DNA of 64,000 nucleotides from Treponema sp. (GTDB taxonomy: Bacteria; Spirochaetota; Spirochaetia; Treponematales; Treponemataceae), in NCBI GenBank assembly GCA_024695475.1, contig JAILIC010000010.1, positions 1 to 64,000 on the forward strand. The letters run 5' to 3'. Positions 32,115 through 40,301 of the stretch are shown piece after piece (within the stretch, counting starts at the first letter, position 1; each line of letters opens with the position of its first letter). The translations under genes and the position numbers were made by a program. Below the pieces are notes generated by a model. The model was not told the origin of the DNA. It did not search any database and was given only the letters and a program-made list of their open reading frames with translations.

Positions 32115-33044
32115 ATGAAACATGTTATGCAAATTCTTCAGGAGTCCGCTGTAGAAAACGGACCGCTCTGTGTGGGTCTTGATACGGATCCTTCCTATTT
32201 GCCTGCTTCGGTATTGCAGGCTTTTGATTCTCCTGTAGAGGCTGTTGTTGCCTACAATCGTGAACTTATTCGCCATATTGCGCAAGAGAAGACAGCTGCC
32301 TGCTTTAAAGTCCAGATTGCTTATTATGAAGCTATGGGTATTGCCGGTCTTAAAGCCTTTTGTGATACTTTGCACTTGGTAAAAGAGTATGGATTTCCTG
32401 TTATTTCTGATATAAAACGCGGAGATATTTCTTCTACTGCAGATGCGTATGCACGGGCGCATTTTTCTGGAGATTTTGAAACAGATATTATTACGGTAAA
32501 TCCTTATATGGGTTTTGATACGCTTACGCCGTTTGCTCAATGGTGTAGTCCGGCAAAGGGTGGTAAAGGAATATTTGTATTACTCCGTACCTCAAATCCA
32601 GGTATGGTTGATATTGAAAAGCAAGAATTAAAGCAGGGTGGCATTGTTATTGATGCTGTCGGTAAGGAACTTAATCGTCTTGCTGCAGAGTCACGTGCCC
32701 AGTATGCTGATGAGACTTGTGCTCCAATTGGTGCTGTCGTTGGTTGTACTGAAGAAAGTGACGCTCGTATGTTGCGAGATGCACATCCTGATTTGTTCTT
32801 CCTTATTCCAGGTTACGGTGCTCAAGGTGGTGCTGCTCGTATTGCTGCAACGCTTCTTGATAAAGCCGGTGGCGTCATAAATTCCTCACGAGGAATTTTG
32901 TGTGCATGGAAGAATGACAAGCGATTGGAACAGTCTCGTGAGGCTGGTACTTTGTGCCTTGCCGATATTATTGAGTCTGCCTTATGTGCTACTCGTGCTG
33001 CAAAGGCAGATTTGCTTAATGCTAAAAAAGAATTAGGAATATAA
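32115..33044 (+). CDS. pyrF: orotidine 5'-phosphate decarboxylase (subfamily 2)
   Basis: Last step of UMP synthesis, OMP to UMP. Signature DIKRGDISSTADAYA has the Asp-Lys-Asp catalytic set; LCVGLDTDPSYLP lies at the N-terminus and FFLIPGYGAQGG binds phosphate. 309 residues is the long subfamily-2 type. The true start may be the ATG at 32127: a TATAAT lies at 32108-32113, so transcription should begin near 32120, after the first ATG. No SD precedes either. The stop overlaps the pyrK-pyrD start by one base. Confidence 0.9.
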   Translation: MKHVMQILQESAVENGPLCVGLDTDPSYLPASVLQAFDSPVEAVVAYNRELIRHIAQEKTAACFKVQIAYYEAMGIAGLKAFCDTLHLVKEYGFPVISDIKRGDISSTADAYARAHFSGDFETDIITVNPYMGFDTLTPFAQWCSPAKGGKGIFVLLRTSNPGMVDIEKQELKQGGIVIDAVGKELNRLAAESRAQYADETCAPIGAVVGCTEESDARMLRDAHPDLFFLIPGYGAQGGAARIAATLLDKAGGVINSSRGILCAWKNDKRLEQSREAGTLCLADIIESALCATRAAKADLLNAKKELGI

Positions 33045-34852
33045 TGCGTATGCAGGTTGCAGTAGATTGTTCAGGTGTTCCTTATCCGGTGTTGGCTCAA
33101 GGAAAAGTAACGCTTTGTGGGACTGTTGAGTCAGCTCGTCCAGAAGGAAGTGTCTATCGATTAAAGCTCGTTATTAATGGTAAATCTGGTGTTATGCCAG
33201 AGCCTGGACAGTTTTATATGCTGCGATCTGAAAAATCAGGGGTGTTGCTTGCTCGTCCTATAAGTTTGTATCATGCCGAAAAAACACATCGCGGTGTTTC
33301 GCTTGAGTTTTTAATTTTGCTCAAAGGCAACGGAACTAAAGAGCTGTGTTCACTGGAAGTAGATGACGGTGTACAAATTTTAGGACCTTTGGGTAATACT
33401 TTTCCAAAGCCTCAGCCAAATACAAAGGTTTGTATTATTGGTGGTGGTGTTGGTGTTGCGCCCGTGGCAGGTTTTGCAGAAACGCTGCAGCCAGATTCCT
33501 ATGATTTTTATGCTGCTTTTAAAAGCGGTTCCTATGGTTTGGATCGTATAAAACCGCTTAATCTTGTGATAGCTACTGATGACGGCTCTGTGGGTACAAA
33601 AGGCATGTTGCCGGTTATCATATCAGAGGCTAAGCTTCGATTGGAGCAATATAGTGCAGTGTATGCCTGTGGTCCATCTCCTATGCTGGCGTATGTAAAG
33701 TCCATTGCAGAAAAAGCAGGAATTCCTTGTTGGATAAGCATGGAAGCTCATATGGCCTGTGGTGTAGGGGTTTGTCTTGGTTGTACCATTGCAACAACAG
33801 AAGGTAATAAGCGTTGTTGTAAAGAAGGTCCGGTATTTGATGCTTCGATTTTGCAGTTTGAAAAACCAAAAGTATCTCCTGCTGTCATCGAAGCTCAAAA
33901 GAATGTGCCGCTGAAGAAAAATCCTGATTTGTCTGTTAGTGTTGCTGGTGTAACATTGCGTAATCCACTTATCGGAGCTTCTGGTACTTTTGGTTTTGGT
34001 ACTGAATATGCTTCTATCATGGACGTGTCGGTTTTAGGTGGTATCGCAAGTAAAGGTTTGACGCTAGAACCCCGTCCTGGTAATACGGGTATTCGTATTT
34101 GGGAGACTCCGTCTGGCTTAATGAATTCTATTGGATTGCAAAATCCCGGTATTCCGCACTTTATTGAGCATGAGCTGCCGCAGATGCTTGCTTTGAAGCC
34201 TGTTGCAATTGCAAACTTATCTGGATCGACTATTGATACCTATATTGATGGTGCCAAATTACTTGATCAGACAAAAGTACCTCTTATAGAACTCAATATA
34301 TCTTGTCCAAATGTAAAAGCTGGCGGTGCTGCATGGGGAATGACGTGTGATGGTGCTGCTTCTGTGGTCAAAGAAGTACGTGCGGTTACAAATAAACCGC
34401 TGATTGTTAAATTGACTCCTCAGGCTTCTGATGTGGTAGGCGTTGCTCTGGCCTGTATTGAGGCAGGTGCAGATGCTATCAGCTTGTCTAATTCGTTCCA
34501 GGGTGTTGTTATTGATATAGAGCGAGGTGTACCGGTATTTGATAATATCAAGGCTGGTTTTGGTGGTCCTGCGGTACGTCCGATGGCAGTACGGCTGGTG
34601 TATGATTTGTATACAGCGCTACAGACGCTTCCAGTGGAAAAGCAAAAACCAATAGTTGGTATTGGCGGTATCAGTACTTGGCAGGATGCCATAGAATTTA
34701 TTATGGCTGGAGCAACTGCTCTGGAAGTTGGAACCGCAACTTTTATGCATCCCTTGACAATGAAGCGTGTTATCGAAGGTATTGCAGCTTTTATGAAACG
34801 AAAAGGCTTTACAAACATAAACCAGATGTGTGGTATAGCTCATTGCATTTGA
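33044..34852 (+). CDS. pyrK-pyrD: fused dihydroorotate dehydrogenase: PyrK electron-transfer subunit plus PyrD catalytic subunit
   Basis: One 602-residue chain joins two normally separate proteins of class 1B DHODase, which oxidises dihydroorotate with NAD. Residues about 15-285 are PyrK: flavin binding RPISLYH, NAD-side IIGGGVGVAP and YACGPSPML, and the 2Fe-2S Cys cluster ACGVGVCLGCTI with CCKEGPVFD. Residues about 297-595 are PyrD: IGASGTFGFG, LMNSIGLQNPG, ELNISCPNVKAG with the catalytic Cys of class 1B, VKLTPQ, and VGIGGIS for FMN phosphate. The frame is continuous with no stop or shift. It starts in the pyrF stop codon (TAATG), an evident pyr operon. Confidence 0.9.
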   Translation: MRMQVAVDCSGVPYPVLAQGKVTLCGTVESARPEGSVYRLKLVINGKSGVMPEPGQFYMLRSEKSGVLLARPISLYHAEKTHRGVSLEFLILLKGNGTKELCSLEVDDGVQILGPLGNTFPKPQPNTKVCIIGGGVGVAPVAGFAETLQPDSYDFYAAFKSGSYGLDRIKPLNLVIATDDGSVGTKGMLPVIISEAKLRLEQYSAVYACGPSPMLAYVKSIAEKAGIPCWISMEAHMACGVGVCLGCTIATTEGNKRCCKEGPVFDASILQFEKPKVSPAVIEAQKNVPLKKNPDLSVSVAGVTLRNPLIGASGTFGFGTEYASIMDVSVLGGIASKGLTLEPRPGNTGIRIWETPSGLMNSIGLQNPGIPHFIEHELPQMLALKPVAIANLSGSTIDTYIDGAKLLDQTKVPLIELNISCPNVKAGGAAWGMTCDGAASVVKEVRAVTNKPLIVKLTPQASDVVGVALACIEAGADAISLSNSFQGVVIDIERGVPVFDNIKAGFGGPAVRPMAVRLVYDLYTALQTLPVEKQKPIVGIGGISTWQDAIEFIMAGATALEVGTATFMHPLTMKRVIEGIAAFMKRKGFTNINQMCGIAHCI

Positions 34853-34877
34853 ACAAATTCCGTAAAAGTGTTAAATT
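34849..34877 (+). promoter_or_regulatory. candidate promoter, leaderless, of the RlmL-like gene
   Basis: TTGAAC (34849-34854), which overlaps the pyrD stop, a 17-base spacer, and TAAATT (34872-34877); the ATG follows after 6 bases. TATACT at 34877-34882 is an alternative but would leave no room for a start before the ATG. Confidence 0.4.
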
Positions 34878-34883
34878 ATACTT

Positions 34884-36089
34884 ATGAATACACTGGTGGC
34901 GTTATGCGCTATTGGGGCCGAGAAGGTCCTTGGAAATGAAATTAAATTTTTGGGCTATAAGCTTATCAGTAATGCTCCTGGCCGTGTCTCCTTTGTGGCT
35001 GATGACGATGCGCTTTTTAGATGTAATCTGTGCTTGCGTACTGCAGATCGTGTGTATTTGCAGATGGCTTGTTATGAGGCACTGGATTTTGATCAATTGT
35101 TTGATGGCGTATATGCTGTTGCATGGCAAGATTTTTTTAAGAAAGACAGCAAAGTAGTTGTTGATAAAGTCCGTACGTACAAAAGTAAACTGAACTCAGA
35201 ACATAGCATTCAAGGTATGGTACAAAAAGCTATATATAAAAAGCTTGGTGATGTATGGAATATGACTACATTGCCAGAAAGTGGCGAAGAATGTAATGTT
35301 CGTGTCTATCTTGATGAAAATACTGCATTGATATTGCTTGATTTGTCTGGTTTGCCATTACATAAACGTGGCTATCGTGCAGATGTCGGTGTCGCTCCAT
35401 TACGTGAAACTACTGCAGCGGTAATGTTGCAGTTGATGACTTGGAGACGCAAGACGCCTTTGCATGATCCGTTCTGTGGTAGTGGTACTTTGGCAATAGA
35501 AGCGGCGTTATATGCATATAATGTTGCTCCTGGATTTGGTCGTCGTTTTGCATTGGAACATCTTGCTATTTATAATAAATCTCGTGCTATCGAAATACGT
35601 AAACAGGAAGCTGAAAAAATCCGTACCGATGTTGAAGTACGTATTACTGGTAGTGATATAGATCCAGAAGCTATCGAGCGAGCAAAGAAAAATGCTGAGT
35701 ATGCATGTGTTACTGCCGGAAGGGCTTTGCAGTCAATCGGTAGTGATGCTCGTATTATCAGACCTGATTTTGTACAGGCAGATTTTAAGGATTTGAGTGC
35801 TCCTTATGAAACGGGCTTGCTCCTTTGTAATCCGCCTTATGGAGAGCGTCTTGGTGATGAAGCTCAGGCAGAAGCCTTGTACAAAGAAATGTCTTGTTTG
35901 TTTACATCCTTCCCTGGTTGGGAAATTGGAGTTATCACATCTCACAAAAAATTTCAGGAATGTATTGGGCGATATGCTCCTATACTTAAGAGCTTAAAAG
36001 CTGGTAATTTGGATACTTGTTTTTATATTTATAATAACCAGAAGGATAAGTCAGCTTTTTCTCGTAAAAAGGCAAAAAAGGAATTGTAA
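34884..36089 (+). CDS. THUMP-domain class I SAM-dependent RNA methyltransferase (RlmL N2-guanine type)
   Basis: 401 residues. A THUMP RNA-binding domain at about 40-155 precedes a Rossmann methylase: DPFCGSGTLAIEAAL (SAM site), GSDIDPEAIERAKKNA, and LLCNPPYGERLG (NPPY, amino-methylation of guanine). Matches the single-domain version of E. coli RlmL, which methylates G2445 of 23S rRNA. It lies 31 bases after pyrD with no SD; TTGAAC, 17 bases and TAAATT (34872-34877) put the predicted transcription start at the A of the ATG. A TetR gene follows after 3 bases. Confidence 0.85.
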   Translation: MNTLVALCAIGAEKVLGNEIKFLGYKLISNAPGRVSFVADDDALFRCNLCLRTADRVYLQMACYEALDFDQLFDGVYAVAWQDFFKKDSKVVVDKVRTYKSKLNSEHSIQGMVQKAIYKKLGDVWNMTTLPESGEECNVRVYLDENTALILLDLSGLPLHKRGYRADVGVAPLRETTAAVMLQLMTWRRKTPLHDPFCGSGTLAIEAALYAYNVAPGFGRRFALEHLAIYNKSRAIEIRKQEAEKIRTDVEVRITGSDIDPEAIERAKKNAEYACVTAGRALQSIGSDARIIRPDFVQADFKDLSAPYETGLLLCNPPYGERLGDEAQAEALYKEMSCLFTSFPGWEIGVITSHKKFQECIGRYAPILKSLKAGNLDTCFYIYNNQKDKSAFSRKKAKKEL

Positions 36090-36092
36090 CAG

Positions 36093-36695
36093 ATGGCTAT
36101 TGTTGTCGAACATGAAAAACGAAAAAGAGAAATCCTCAAAAAGGCTTTAGATGTTTTTACTGAAGAAGGATATGAAGATGTCACTTTTCAAAAAATAGCA
36201 GATCGTTGTGGAATAACCAGAACAACACTGTATATCTATTTTAGAAATAAACATGAGATCTTTTTGTGGAGTATCAAGCAGCTTACTGAGGGATTGGAAA
36301 ATAATCTTAAAAATGTCATTAAAGACACTTCGTTAACTGCGACAGAGTGTCTGCATAAAACGATTCTTACTATTCTTGATGCTTGTGAGCATAATAAGCA
36401 ATTGTACAGTGTGTTGTTGATTTATCTGATGCAACTGAAAAAAACAGGTGCTGATCCGGGAGAAAAGGTAAGACGTAGAATTTTACACTTGCATCATTTG
36501 CTTAATGTCATTTTTATTCGTGGTATGAAAAATGGCGAATTCAAAAAACTTGATGTAGGTCAAGTATATGAACTCTTTTTTAGTCTCATTGAGTCGGCAA
36601 TTTTCCGTCTGGCCGTCCTGAATGAAGACAGCCTTGTAGAAACACGTGCCATTTTACAGATGACTATCAATGAATTATTAGTTATTCATAAATAG
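36093..36695 (+). CDS. TetR/AcrR family transcriptional regulator
   Basis: 200 residues. The N-terminal helix-turn-helix spans about 10-56 with GYEDVTFQKIADRCGITRTT and LYIYFRNKHEIF, a standard TetR DNA-binding domain. The C-terminal ligand domain has no recognisable subfamily motif. It sits between the methylase (3-base gap, SD AAGGA) and the VOC protein (9-base gap), so it may control the operon or respond to a ligand of the VOC protein. No operator palindrome was spotted nearby. Confidence 0.88.
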   Translation: MAIVVEHEKRKREILKKALDVFTEEGYEDVTFQKIADRCGITRTTLYIYFRNKHEIFLWSIKQLTEGLENNLKNVIKDTSLTATECLHKTILTILDACEHNKQLYSVLLIYLMQLKKTGADPGEKVRRRILHLHHLLNVIFIRGMKNGEFKKLDVGQVYELFFSLIESAIFRLAVLNEDSLVETRAILQMTINELLVIHK

Positions 36696-36704
36696 TACCG
36701 TAAT

Positions 36705-37097
36705 ATGAAAATAAGTGCTGTCCATCATATAGCGATTATCTGCTCTGATTATGAACGGTCTAAAGAGTTTTATGTAAATACATTAGGATTTACGGTTCGC
36801 CATGAAGTATATCGGGCGGAGCGTCAGTCCTATAAACTTGATTTAGATATCAATGGACAGTACCAAATCGAATTATTTTCATTCCCTAATTGTCCACCTC
36901 GCCCTTCATATCCGGAAGCTCGTGGTTTACGACATCTTGCTTTTTCTGTTCCTGATATCGATGCTGCCGTAGCAGAGCTTGCAGCAAAAGCGGTTTCTTG
37001 TGAACCGATCCGTATTGACGAAATTACCGGGCAGCGATTTACTTTTTTTGCTGATCCTGATGGCTTGCCTCTAGAACTATACGAAAGTCCTCTATAA
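36705..37097 (+). CDS. VOC superfamily metalloprotein (YaeR/SMU1112c-like, glyoxalase I family)
   Basis: 130 residues, cytosolic, one glyoxalase/VOC unit: VHHIAIICSDYERSKEFY, YQIELFSFPNCPPRPSYPEA, LRHLAFSVPDI and DPDGLPLELYE supply His and Glu metal ligands in the expected order. The PPRPSYPEA loop is characteristic of the YaeR/SMU1112c group. It is not a lactoylglutathione lyase by itself; substrate unknown. Ends 16 bases before the DUF763 gene. Confidence 0.85.
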   Translation: MKISAVHHIAIICSDYERSKEFYVNTLGFTVRHEVYRAERQSYKLDLDINGQYQIELFSFPNCPPRPSYPEARGLRHLAFSVPDIDAAVAELAAKAVSCEPIRIDEITGQRFTFFADPDGLPLELYESPL

Positions 37098-37113
37098 GTG
37101 TATAGTATATAGT

Positions 37114-38394
37114 ATGGCAAAACGTACAGGTTATGCTGATTTACCCCTGCATCATGGGGTCGTGCCAAAATGGTTGGCCGATAGGATGATGCAGCTTGGC
37201 ACACTTATTATAGAATCCCTCATTTTACATTATGGTAAAAAAGAAGTATTGGTACGCCTGAGTGATCCTTTGTGGTTTCAGTCGTTAGGGGCTGTAATGG
37301 GTATGGATTGGCATTCCAGTGGTATTACGACGAGTGTCATGTATGCCTTAAAGCGAGGACTTAATCCCCGTGCACATGATTTGGGTATTGTGATTTGTGG
37401 GGGGCGTGGTAAATACTCTCGTAGAACACCTGATGAGTTAACCTATCTTTCTGATAAAACTGGTCTTGATGGCAATGGTTTGATACGTGCCAGTAAATTA
37501 TGTGCAAAGGTTGATAATACAGCTATTCAAGATGGCTTCCAGTTATATCAACATAATTTTATCGTAACAAATGAAGGTGATTGGGCTGTAGTACAACAAG
37601 GAATGAATACGGATACTCATACGGCACGACGCTACCATTGGTGTTCGTCTCAGTTGCGTTCCTTTGTAGACACGCCACATACTGGTATCGTTGGCGAAAA
37701 CCGAGGTACTATACTCAATCTTACTGATGCAAAAGCTGATAAAACGCGCGGTGTCATTGTTGATTTGGCAAAGGAAACTCCTGATAAGGTTCTTACTGAA
37801 GTAAAGGATATTGCAAAGGCACGGAATGGGGGGCTGCTGGTAACTCAAGGGGCATTGTTTCCAGAACTTCCTGTTGATGACACAGAGACCCGATATATTG
37901 AATTATCCGATGGTAGTCGTAATTGTATTATGCCTGCCCGTCATGAGGTGCGAAGAGAAGATGTTGATTTAAAGCGTCTTGGTGCTGTACTTGCTACTGC
38001 GTATGAAAATCAGGCTACGGGTTTTGAAGATTTATTGCTGACTCCAGGACTTGGTCCTCGCACCTTGCAGTCACTTGCGTTAGTTAGTGAGGTTGTACAT
38101 GGTACGCCTTCTCGTTTTACAGATCCTGCTCGTTTTAGTTTTGCTCATGGTGGCAAGGATGGGCATCCATTTCCTGTCCTTACAAAGATTTATGATGAGT
38201 CAATTCGTGTAATGCATGATTGTATTGAAAAGTCAAAGATGAACTATAATGATAAAAGTGATTGTCTAAAAAAGCTTCATACAACGGCATTACAGATCGA
38301 AGCAAATTGTGATCCTGCTGCTGATTTTAATAAAACGATTGAGCATGAGCGATTGCACTCACAGGAGTGGGGTGGTAGAACGTGTAAGGATTGA
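37114..38394 (+). CDS. DUF763 domain-containing protein
   Basis: 426 residues, cytosolic, matching DUF763 along its length: TGYADLPLHHGVVPKWLADRM-like start, DWHSSGITTSVMYALKRGL, DGFQLYQHNFIVTNEGDW, QQGMN, HTARRYHW, and LLLTPGLGPRTLQSLAL, which looks like a helix-hairpin-helix DNA-binding motif. DUF763 is common in archaea and thermophiles and scattered in bacteria; function unknown. No SD; TATAGT (37101-37106) is 7 bases before the ATG. The next gene is the XPB helicase, hinting at DNA repair. Confidence 0.82.
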   Translation: MAKRTGYADLPLHHGVVPKWLADRMMQLGTLIIESLILHYGKKEVLVRLSDPLWFQSLGAVMGMDWHSSGITTSVMYALKRGLNPRAHDLGIVICGGRGKYSRRTPDELTYLSDKTGLDGNGLIRASKLCAKVDNTAIQDGFQLYQHNFIVTNEGDWAVVQQGMNTDTHTARRYHWCSSQLRSFVDTPHTGIVGENRGTILNLTDAKADKTRGVIVDLAKETPDKVLTEVKDIAKARNGGLLVTQGALFPELPVDDTETRYIELSDGSRNCIMPARHEVRREDVDLKRLGAVLATAYENQATGFEDLLLTPGLGPRTLQSLALVSEVVHGTPSRFTDPARFSFAHGGKDGHPFPVLTKIYDESIRVMHDCIEKSKMNYNDKSDCLKKLHTTALQIEANCDPAADFNKTIEHERLHSQEWGGRTCKD

Positions 38395-38443
38395 TTTTCT
38401 TTATTTCATTGGGCGGGTAAGGAAAAAACACTTTTGAGTTGCA

Positions 38444-38472
38444 TTGATGAAAGTGTTGTGATGGAGTAGAAT
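38444..38472 (+). promoter_or_regulatory. candidate promoter of the XPB operon
   Basis: TTGATG (38444-38449), 17-base spacer, TAGAAT (38467-38472), with the ATG 8 bases after the -10. A GGAG at 38463-38466 lies 14 bases before the ATG, too far for a usual SD and partly inside the promoter. An 8-bp inverted repeat AACACTTT/AAAGTGTT (38427-38434, 38450-38457) overlaps it. Confidence 0.4.
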
Positions 38473-38480
38473 ACTCTGAT

Positions 38481-40301
38481 ATGCAAAATCCGACAGTTAA
38501 CCCATTAATGAATCCCCTCATAGTTCAGAGTGACAGAACGCTCTTATTGGATGTACATGCGCCTCGTGCAGAGGAATGCCGCATGGCTCTTATTCCTTTT
38601 GCAGAACTGGAACGCTCCCCAGAACATTTACATACCTATCGATTGACCCCTTTATCTTTATGGAATGCAGCAAGTGCAGGATTTACTCCAGAAGATGCAA
38701 TAGCAGCACTTCATGATTTTGCACGCTATGATGTTCCCCAGTCAGTTGAAATGTGGATAAAAGAAACTGCCGGACGGTTTGGAAAAATACGATTGATTCC
38801 TGCCCCTGCAGGAGAGGCGCCTGTCTCTCCCGATGGAGCAACAAAGGTAAAGATAGAGTATTTATATTTAACAGCGGCATCACTACCTATTTATAAAGAA
38901 ATTGCTGCCAACCCTATGGTAAAAAAGATACTGCTTGCCTGTGAGTATCAACGTCCTGATGGAGATACAACAGAAGTATCTGAAGAAGAAAAAAAACATT
39001 GCTTTTTATTGCCGTTAACAGATCGTGGTACCATAAAACAGTTGTTGCTGCGTATGGGATGGCCTGTAACAGATGATGTGCCTCTTATTGACGGTGAGCC
39101 GTTAGATGTGAACCTGCGGGATGTAACGCAATCGGGAAAAAAACTGGTAATCCGTGATTATCAAAAAGGTGCAGCACAAGCATTGATTGGTAATAAAGGA
39201 CCTGGCACAGGATTTGGTACGATAGTACTTCCTTGTGGAGCTGGTAAAACAGTAGTTGGCATGACCATAATGGACATGCTAAAAACAAGTACATTAATCA
39301 TTACAACAAATATTTCAGCAGTACATCAGTGGATTGATGAATTGCTGGATAAGACAACTTTACAGAAAGATCAAATCGCAGAGTATACAGGTGAGTCTAA
39401 AACAATAAAGCCTGTTACCGTAGCTACGTATCAGATATTGACCTGGCGTCCCGATAAAGAAGGCCCGTATCCACATTTTTCTTTGTTTAGAGAAAGGCAT
39501 TGGGGACTTATTATTTATGATGAAGTGCACATGTTGCCTGCTCCGGTATTTCGTGTTGCGGCAGAGTTGCAGACAGTACGGCGAGTTGGCCTGACTGCGA
39601 CATTGGTGCGTGAAGATGGACTAGAAGGATATGTATTTAGTCTTGTTGGTCCAAAACGCTATGATGTGCCATGGAAAGAGCTTGAACATTCTGGTTGGAT
39701 TGCTACTGCCGAGTGTGTTGAAATTCGTCTCGACCTTGAAAAATCTCAGGAAGTGGAATATGCCGTCGCCCCGGCACGACAGAAACATCGCATAGCAAGT
39801 GAGAACCCTGCAAAAATTCCTGTTATTCAGGAATTGATTAAGCGATATCCTAATGACAAAATATTGGTTATTGGACAGTATTTGAGTCAGCTTGATACAC
39901 TTGCTCAGCTACTGCATGCTCCTATTATAACTGGTAAAACTAACAATGAAGAGCGTGATGAGATTTATAAGAAATTTCGTCAAGGTGATATAAAAGTTTT
40001 GGTTGTTTCAAAGGTTGCTAACTTTGCAATCGATTTACCGGATGCTTCAATGGCTATCCAGATTTCAGGAACTTTTGGTAGCAGACAGGAAGAAGCCCAA
40101 CGTTTGGGACGTATATTGCGTCCAAAAGAACGTACCTCACGCTTTTTTACATTGATAACACGAAATACCGTTGAAGAAGATTTTGGTTCCAATCGTCAAA
40201 AGTTTCTTGCCGAACAGGGCTATCAGTATAGGATAATTCGTTATACGCAGGAGTCTGATTTAGACGAATTGTCGCTACCTATAGGTGGATTGTTATGTTA
40301 A
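38481..40301 (+). CDS. XPB/Rad25-family superfamily 2 DNA helicase
   Basis: 606 residues, related to eukaryotic TFIIH subunit XPB, a 3'-5' helicase and translocase in nucleotide excision repair. N-terminal 190 residues carry the XPB-type accessory domain. Helicase motifs in order: LPCGAGKTVVG (Walker A), IYDEVHMLPA (DEVH box), VGLTATLVREDG (motif III with the RED loop), VVSKVANFAIDLPDA and QEEAQRLGRILRP (motif VI). Bacterial XPB occurs in actinobacteria and spirochaetes among others. It overlaps the downstream partner gene by 7 bases. Confidence 0.9.
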   Translation: MQNPTVNPLMNPLIVQSDRTLLLDVHAPRAEECRMALIPFAELERSPEHLHTYRLTPLSLWNAASAGFTPEDAIAALHDFARYDVPQSVEMWIKETAGRFGKIRLIPAPAGEAPVSPDGATKVKIEYLYLTAASLPIYKEIAANPMVKKILLACEYQRPDGDTTEVSEEEKKHCFLLPLTDRGTIKQLLLRMGWPVTDDVPLIDGEPLDVNLRDVTQSGKKLVIRDYQKGAAQALIGNKGPGTGFGTIVLPCGAGKTVVGMTIMDMLKTSTLIITTNISAVHQWIDELLDKTTLQKDQIAEYTGESKTIKPVTVATYQILTWRPDKEGPYPHFSLFRERHWGLIIYDEVHMLPAPVFRVAAELQTVRRVGLTATLVREDGLEGYVFSLVGPKRYDVPWKELEHSGWIATAECVEIRLDLEKSQEVEYAVAPARQKHRIASENPAKIPVIQELIKRYPNDKILVIGQYLSQLDTLAQLLHAPIITGKTNNEERDEIYKKFRQGDIKVLVVSKVANFAIDLPDASMAIQISGTFGSRQEEAQRLGRILRPKERTSRFFTLITRNTVEEDFGSNRQKFLAEQGYQYRIIRYTQESDLDELSLPIGGLLC

